64,000 bases of DNA from Omphiscola glabra (Eukaryota > Mollusca > Gastropoda > Lymnaeidae): assembly GCA_964017045.1 (NCBI GenBank), contig OZ024802.1, positions 29,846,793-29,910,792 of the forward strand. Direction: 5' to 3'. Shown one piece after another: positions 58,760-64,000 of this stretch; within the stretch, counting starts at the first letter, position 1, and each line of letters starts with the position of its first letter. Below the pieces are notes generated by a model that worked only from the letters and a program-made list of their open reading frames with translations, did not search any database and was not told the DNA's origin. Position numbers and translations under genes: made by a program.

Positions 58760-59278
58760 CAGCTAGTGCTCGACTTACGACCACGATCGGTTCCGACTGA
58801 CCGGTCGTAACATGATTTGGTCATAAGTTGAGTACGCTATGTGTACAGTAATGTGAAGTGATGTTATAAAAATATTAAAGTTAAATTATATCATAAATTT
58901 CTTTTATTAGTGTTATAAATCATAATAGACATCTTGGCAGATGGGAGTTCAAATTTCAAACCCCGAAGAGCTCTCCAAACAACAAGCTTTATCCGCGCTT
59001 GGGGAAGTCAATGGACCTAGCTCTCCAAACAACAAGCTTTAGCCGCGCTTGGGAAGTCAATGGACCTAGTGTTATTTCTTAGAAATCGATTACGCCGGCT
59101 AGCTGCATATCATCATCATTGCATCATGCCTCCCTTTCCTTAGTTAACGACCGCCGATGATTTCAGACAACGCCGTTCGACTGATAACTGAGGCAGAAAT
59201 AAATCTGAAATCTAATATAGCTAGTGATTGTGGTCGTAAAGTCGAATGTTCGTAAGGTAGTAAGTCGAGCATGTACTG
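58760..59278. mobile_element. TA-flanked MITE, Tc1/mariner-like
   Basis: Left end cagctagtgctcgacttacg and right end the complement of gtaagtcgagcatgtactg form inverted repeats, with TA on both outer sides (58758-58759, 59279-59280). TA duplication is characteristic of Tc1/mariner-type elements. The interior has a 51-bp tandem duplication (agctctccaaacaacaagct, about 58969-59069). No transposase frame; superfamily assignment is inference. Confidence 0.75.
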
Positions 59279-59340
59279 TATTAGATTGACAAGTACAGCC
59301 ACATATGAGGTACAGAAAGCAACATTTTTAATATAGCTAC

Positions 59341-59486
59341 CTTGTGAGCCAATAAGGCCTGGACCACCTGATTGGCTATCTCATCAATACATTTCTCAAA
59401 CCACTGTTGTTCTCTAACATGAGGGAGCTGCTCTCTTCCTCTACCATCTTTAATCTCTCCAGTAAAAGTTTAGTCTTGTCTCAGGC
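59341..59486 (-). CDS. candidate coding exon on the minus strand
   Basis: Read on the minus strand: acceptor atatttcag, 146 bp, donor CACAAG then gtagcta. One frame stays open for about 39 codons up to the donor (contains REQLPHVREQQWFEK, CIDEIANQVVQALLAHK), a sequence of normal amino-acid composition unlike the repeat peptides elsewhere. In that frame a TAA lies at nucleotides 15-17 of the proposed exon, so either the true acceptor is further in or the exon is decayed. Family not recognised. Confidence 0.4.
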
Positions 59487-59628
59487 CTGAAATATAAACA
59501 CACTACGATGAGGGCTGTAGACTGGCATCATTAAATATTTAGTGAAATCTTAATACATATAGTAGTAATAGTATTTCAATTATAATATTTATTTTTTGCC
59601 AGGTTTAATTGATGCTGTTGCTCAGTGT
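59487..59628. other. spacer
   Basis: Nothing recognised. Confidence 0.3.
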
Positions 59629-59632
59629 AAAT

Positions 59633-60250
59633 TTTGGGTGGTAAAGTGCCTGATGGATCGGTTTGATGGATGTTGGGTGGTAAAGTGCCAGATCAATCAG
59701 TTTGATAGATGTTGGGTGGTAAAAGGCCTAATGAATCAGTTTGATAGATGTTGGGTGGTAAAGTGCATGATGAATCAGTTTGATAGATGTTGGGCGGTAA
59801 AGTGCTTGATGAATCAGTTTGATAGATGTAAGGTGGTAAAAGGCCTAATGAATCAGTTTGATAGATGTTTGGTGGTAAAAGGCCTAATGAATCAGTTTGA
59901 TAGATGTTTGGTGGTAAAAGGCCTAATGAATCAGTTTGATAGATGTTGGGTGGTAAAAGGCCTAATGAATCAGTTTGATAGATGTTTGGTGGTAAAGTGC
60001 ATGATGAATCAGTTTGATAGATGTTTGGTGGTAAAAGGCCTAATGAATTAGTTTGATAGATGTTTGGTGGTAAAGGGCCTTATGAATCAGTTTGATAGAT
60101 GTTGGGCGGTAAAGTGTCTAATGAATCAGTTTGATAGATGTTGGGCGGTAAAGTGTCTAATGAATCAGTTTGATAGATGTTGGGCAGTAAAGTGTCTAAT
60201 GAATCAGTTTGATAGATGCTGGGTGATAAAGTGTTTGATGGATCAGTTTG
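59633..60250. repeat. 39-bp minisatellite, about 16 units
   Basis: The unit contains gatgttgggtggtaaagtgc, then atgaatcagtttgata. Divisible by three, it holds a + frame open (151 codons at 59596-60051, then 68 codons) reading VVKCLMNQFDRCW repeats. Variants gtgcctga/aggcctaa alternate in blocks. Confidence 0.96.
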
Positions 60251-61480
60251 CAATAACTTATAATGTATAAGGAAAAAATGTCATCACTAAAATTGCAATA
60301 TTTTTTTTTCTACTTAACATTTCATATATTTTAAGCAAAAAAAAGTTATTGCCATATTAGTGATTTTATGATTATATAAAATTAGAACCAATGAAAAACA
60401 AATAATGAGATTTTTATGGTGATATTAATATAAAAAGTTTTATTAATATATAAATATAAGTACTTTAAAACTTTACTTAAGTACCTGGTATTTTACCACA
60501 GACAAACAAAAATTATTTTTCAACTGAAACTGCCAAAATAATTATAATTTTAAAGCAGCAGTATGCTTATAATATATTATGGTAGTCTAAATAAAATCAA
60601 CTACATTTCTACATCTAACTCATTTTATATCTGTGAATGATACTTTAGAAATTGGCTGGTGATAGGTCTAAATGATTGTTGGGTGTATTATTAAGATTAG
60701 TATACTGTCATTGTTTATCTAACTTTTGGTCATTACAAAAGGGCCTAGTATGGTAATGGCATTAGTAATGGCTATATACTGGCCTATTATTGTGATAATA
60801 GTAATACTACTAATGACTAATATGGTCTAAAGTTAATTAAGAATATCAAACTCATACAAGTAGGCCTACTACTAAAACTTGTCATACTCATAGCATAGTT
60901 TGTTTTTTGTATGTGTTCAATTTCTGTTTAGTTTTTTTTGGCTAGGCCGCAGTCCTATATCGGTAATATTATATATTTAATATCATAAAGTTAATAATTA
61001 ACCTAGGCCCAGGCTGTTTTATACTATATAATTCATAATATAACAAAATAATTTAGATAAACCCTAACATTTATTTCTATTTCTAGGAATTTTTTTCTTC
61101 TTATCCTAATTTACTATGACTCAACATAGTGTTATATACTTGTCACTACTGTCACTTAGTTGACAAAGTCATACTACGTTCATTTGGGCTTTTTTATGGA
61201 CATGGCTATTTAAAGTAGGTCTATTCAGTATGAATGTTATGATCGTTATTTTTCATAATTTTAAAAAAATTTCTGTCTTTGCTATGAATGCTTTTTACTA
61301 TGAGTATGAGTACAATGACTATATAAGTCTATTATTATTTATTTAATATATATTGTGAATATGGGGCCTATAATTTTATAATGGTAAAGACTAGTAAAGA
61401 GTGCAAGTACTGTAAAGACAGTTAAGTATTATTAGTCTTAATGTAAGTTTAGTAGGTAAAGACTTGCCATTAAAATTCTC
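60251..61480. other. AT-rich spacer
   Basis: Low-complexity TA-rich sequence, no gene or named repeat. Confidence 0.4.
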
Positions 61481-61624
61481 AGGGCCCGGTCATCTGAGCA
61501 ATCCTTCAGGCATCTGGTCGTGAAATTTCAATCAAGCCATGTTTTTGGTAATCAGATATTATGGTATTTGACCTTCGAAGGTGTGAGAAACTTGACCATG
61601 CCATGCTGTGTTGGGTTTTTTTTG

Positions 61625-61850
61625 TAAGAGTTCCCACAGAAGTACTGCAATACTGGGGTGTTCTCACTTCAAAGCCTGCCCTTTCTGGTATCTTGGCTTT
61701 GTGGCTCTCTTTATTTTTTTTACCGATCGTCCCGACCAAGGCTGAAAAAACAAGTGAGATATCACGTTCACCCAACCAGGTTTGGTAACCCGGCGGGATA
61801 AGAACGGACACCGCATCCTGATCTTAGCCAACAGGCCGAGAGGCAATCAG
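61625..61850 (-). ncRNA. U2 snRNA-like unit retaining 5' and 3' domains (likely pseudogene)
   Basis: Minus-strand reading starts at 61850 with a U2-like 5' stem-loop (TTGCCTCTCGGCCTGTTGGC, TAAGATCA) and an exact TCTGTTCTTATC block. At the far end, 61637-61660, it has TATTGCAGTACTTC, identical to the U2 stem-loop IV loop, within a partial GC stem. The branch-site recognition sequence GUAGUA of canonical U2 is replaced by GCGGUG, and the middle (Sm-site region) does not match U2. The span of about 220 nt exceeds the usual 185-190. Confidence 0.65.
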
Positions 61851-62725
61851 ATTTTTTTTAGGGTATTTTGGCCTTGTGGCTCTCTTTATTGTTTTTACCG
61901 ATCGTCCCGACCCAGGCTGAAAAAACAAGCGAGATATCACGTTCACCCAACCAGGTTTGGTAACCCGGAGGGATAAGAACAGACACCGCATCCTGATCTT
62001 AGCCAACAGGCCGAGAGGCAATCAGATTTTTTTAGGGTATTTTGGCCTTGCGGCTCTCTTTATTGTTTTTACCGATCGTCCCGACCAAGGCTGAAAAAAC
62101 AAGCGAGATATCACGTTCACCCAACCAGGTTTGGTAACTTGGTGGGATAAGAACAGACACCGCATCCTGATCTTAGCCAACAGGCCGAGAGGCAATCAGA
62201 TTTTTTTAGGGTATTTTGGCCTTGTGGCTCTCTTTATTGTTTTTACCGATCGTCCCGACCAAGGCTGAAAAACAAGCTAGATATCACGTTCACCCAACCA
62301 GGTTTGGTAACCCGGTGGGATAAGAACAGACACCGCATCCTGATCTTAGCCAACAGGCCGAGAGGCAATCAGATTTTTTAAGGGTATTTTGGCCTTGCGG
62401 CTCTCTTTAATGTTTTTACCGATCGTCCCGATTAAGGCTGAAAAAACAAGCGAGATATCACGTTCACCCAACCAGGTTTGGTAACCCGGCGGGATAAGAA
62501 CAGACACCGCATCCTGATCTTAGCCAACAGGCCGAGAGGCAATCAGATTTATTTTAGGGTATTTTGGCCTTGCGGCTCTCTTTATTGTTTTAACCGATCG
62601 TCCAGACCCAGGCTGAAAAAACAAGTGAGATATCATATTCACCCAACCAGGTTCGGCAACCCGGCGGGATAAGTACAGACACCGCATCCTGATCTTAGCC
62701 AACGGGCCGAGAGGCAATCGAATAT
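61665..62725 (-). repeat. tandem array of six U2 snRNA-derived ~174-bp units
   Basis: The word gatcttagccaac (complement of U2 GTTGGCTAAGATC) occurs at 61820, 61995, 62169, 62342, 62516 and 62691, spacings 173-175 bp. Each unit carries the U2-like 5' domain, then unrelated sequence (ggtcgggacgatcggta, gagagccacaaggcc). Only the leftmost unit adjoins a U2 stem-loop IV-like sequence. Units differ at a few positions each, so the array is not very recent. Frames of about 60-65 codons inside are artefacts. Confidence 0.88.
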
Positions 62726-63040
62726 TTTTCTGGACTCATTAACCCACTATCCAAACTATTAACCATGTTCTGTTTTCAAACACTTTAGAAGTATTGCAAT
62801 TTATTTTGAATGGCTGCCATTTTGATAAACGAGCTGTAATGTCACGTGAACAAAAAGTAATACTGCGATTGGTTATCGCATCCGACATTCAAGTATTTCA
62901 TCAAATTCTCATTTTTGTTCAGAATTAAACAATTGTTGAAAATAAAGTTTTTCGTACACGTATAATGTATAAATCTTTCATAAAACTTAATAACAAACAA
63001 GTGGGTGTGGGTCTAATTCAGACTTTTGGTGCCATTTAGG
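62726..63040. other. spacer upstream of the U2-like array
   Basis: Would contain the promoter if the rightmost unit were transcribed on the minus strand. I see no clear proximal element. No gene. Confidence 0.35.
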
Positions 63041-63043
63041 GTT

Positions 63044-63116
63044 CAGGTTAGGTTTAGAGATACATTTAGGGTTCAGGTTAGGTTTAGGAATACATTTAGG
63101 GTTTCAGGTTTTATGT
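63044..63116. repeat. ~30-bp tandem repeat with TTAGGGTT words, 2-3 units
   Basis: The unit contains catttagggttcaggttagg, then tttagagata. Short and interspersed, not a telomeric TTAGGG run. Confidence 0.85.
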
Positions 63117-63612
63117 TTAGTGACAGTGAATTATAAAATTTCACGGTCGTGGCAACAAAAATGGCAGTCGTGTGATATGTCATGGCATCAGTTGTCTGAA
63201 TTTACCGGGTGTGGGACTGAAAATTTGAGAAAACATGCATACAAGTAATGCAATTCATAAGAATCCCAATTAGTGATCCCCACTTCCTCAACTCAAGGCT
63301 CGCAGTCGCAACCGCAGATATTTTTCACGCCCCTGAATTAAAATTCTAATGACCCACCAGCTATTACACAGCATATTTATTTTCACCACCTATTTAAGAA
63401 AAACGAGTCTATGTGCAAAGTTTCAGCTCAGTAGATGTTAACGGTAATTGAGGTCATTTTGCCAGCCACCCACGAAAAGAGACTAAAGAGTGAAGTTAAT
63501 AAAAAAGTTAAAAAAGAAGCACACACAAAATAGTGCGATCATATAAAAATTTGATGAAAAGTCTGATCGTGTGAAATGACTATTAGTGTGTTAAAAATAA
63601 AGCTTTACTAAT
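63117..63612. other. spacer
   Basis: The stretch 63340-63440 shares words with 42775-42850. No gene. Confidence 0.35.
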
Positions 63613-63621
63613 GCGGTACAT

Positions 63622-63839
63622 CAGGTCTGCACAACTCAAAATGTAGGGCGGGCCGTAATACTTTATGAAAAACTCGTGCGGGCCGAAATAAAATAGGAAA
63701 GGGCTTGTCCGGGCCCAAAGAGAATAAGATGAGGGAAAGCTATTAAGAAAATAATAAAAATAAATAATATTTCGTTACTTCGCGGGCCACAAAGTGGGTG
63801 CTGGCGAGCCGCATGCGACCCGCTTGTTGTGCAGGCCTG
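63622..63839. mobile_element. hAT-type MITE, complete
   Basis: Termini caggtctgcacaac and gttgtgcaggcctg are inverted repeats. Flanks cggtacat (63614-63621) and ccgtatat (63840-63847) match at 6 of 8. The body has several 'gggcc/ggcccg' words. 218 bp. The remnant at 41183-41390 belongs to the same family. Confidence 0.88.
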
Positions 63840-63856
63840 CCGTATATCCATAAATG

Positions 63857-63999
63857 CAGTGGCGTAACAACGGCCAAGGGCTCCGGCCTGCGCCAGTTCA
63901 AAAGGGCGCCGCTAAATCTCTAAAGATGAAACTTGTCAATTTATCAAGGGCGTCAAAAATAAATTAGCCAAGGGCGCCAAAAACCCAGTTACGCCTCTG
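63857..63999. mobile_element. hAT-type MITE at the window edge
   Basis: Left end cagtggcgtaacaacgg and right end cagttacgcctctg are inverted repeats. The base after the right end (c) agrees with the start of the left flank cataaatg (63849-63856), but the rest of the duplication lies outside the window. Same broad group as 2596-2784 and 10374-10558. It starts only 17 bp after the end of the previous element. Confidence 0.85.
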
Positions 64000-64000
64000 C

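Noticed and set aside
61625..61850. Functional U2 snRNA gene
   Set aside because: The branch-site recognition GUAGUA is lost and the central Sm-site region does not match, so it is called U2-like, probably a pseudogene or derived repeat.
63044..63116. Telomeric TTAGGG sequence
   Set aside because: Only isolated TTAGGGTT words within a 30-bp unit; no contiguous TTAGGG run.

Overview
The window looks like intergenic or intronic DNA from an animal, most likely a mollusc and perhaps a freshwater pulmonate snail. I recognise no complete protein-coding gene. The animal assignment rests on short hAT-type transposons whose ends and bodies match the SPIN family (cross-phylum hAT elements, reported in tetrapods, a triatomine bug and the pond snail Lymnaea), on a tRNA-derived SINE with an ATTCAATC-type tail, on decayed non-LTR retrotransposon (LINE) pieces, and on U2 snRNA-like sequence. 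The snail assignment is inference. Nothing bacterial or archaeal is visible: no operons, no CRISPR, no phage genes.

Layout. 1-16.9 kb: short minisatellites (14-47 bp units) between low-complexity AT-rich or poly-G/poly-C spacers, with two hAT MITEs that have perfect 8-bp target duplications (2596-2784, 10374-10558), one SPIN-like copy (9657-9852), SINE pieces (12.5-12.9 kb) and LINE 3' ends (8.4, 14.7 and 16.1 kb). 16.9-23.9 kb: almost 7 kb of three abutting tandem arrays (28, 38/40 and 18 bp units); the middle one has a higher-order period of about 726 bp. 24-46 kb: more arrays, five SPIN-like copies (one nested in a minisatellite), a near full-length SINE (30.36-30.69 kb) and a further hAT MITE (40734-40911). 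46.5-52.3 kb: AT-rich and repeat-poor, with a possible chain of exon-like segments on the + strand. 52.3-63 kb: large homogeneous arrays (18, 34, 61 and 39 bp units), a decayed LINE whose reverse-transcriptase-coding segment has become a 71-bp tandem repeat, two candidate coding exons (55454-55581 on +, 59341-59486 on -), a TA-flanked MITE, and a tandem array of U2 snRNA-like units on the - strand (61.6-62.7 kb). Two more hAT MITEs lie almost end to end at 63.6-64.0 kb.

Most long open frames in the window are translations of tandem repeats. They stay open on both strands or in several frames because the repeat unit has no stop codon, so they are not called as genes. The recurring theme is transposon sequence seeding minisatellites: a SINE segment at 12.9 kb, a LINE tail at 3.0 kb, a LINE RT segment at 53.0 kb and a MITE arm at 41.3 kb. 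All repeat unit counts are estimates made by eye.
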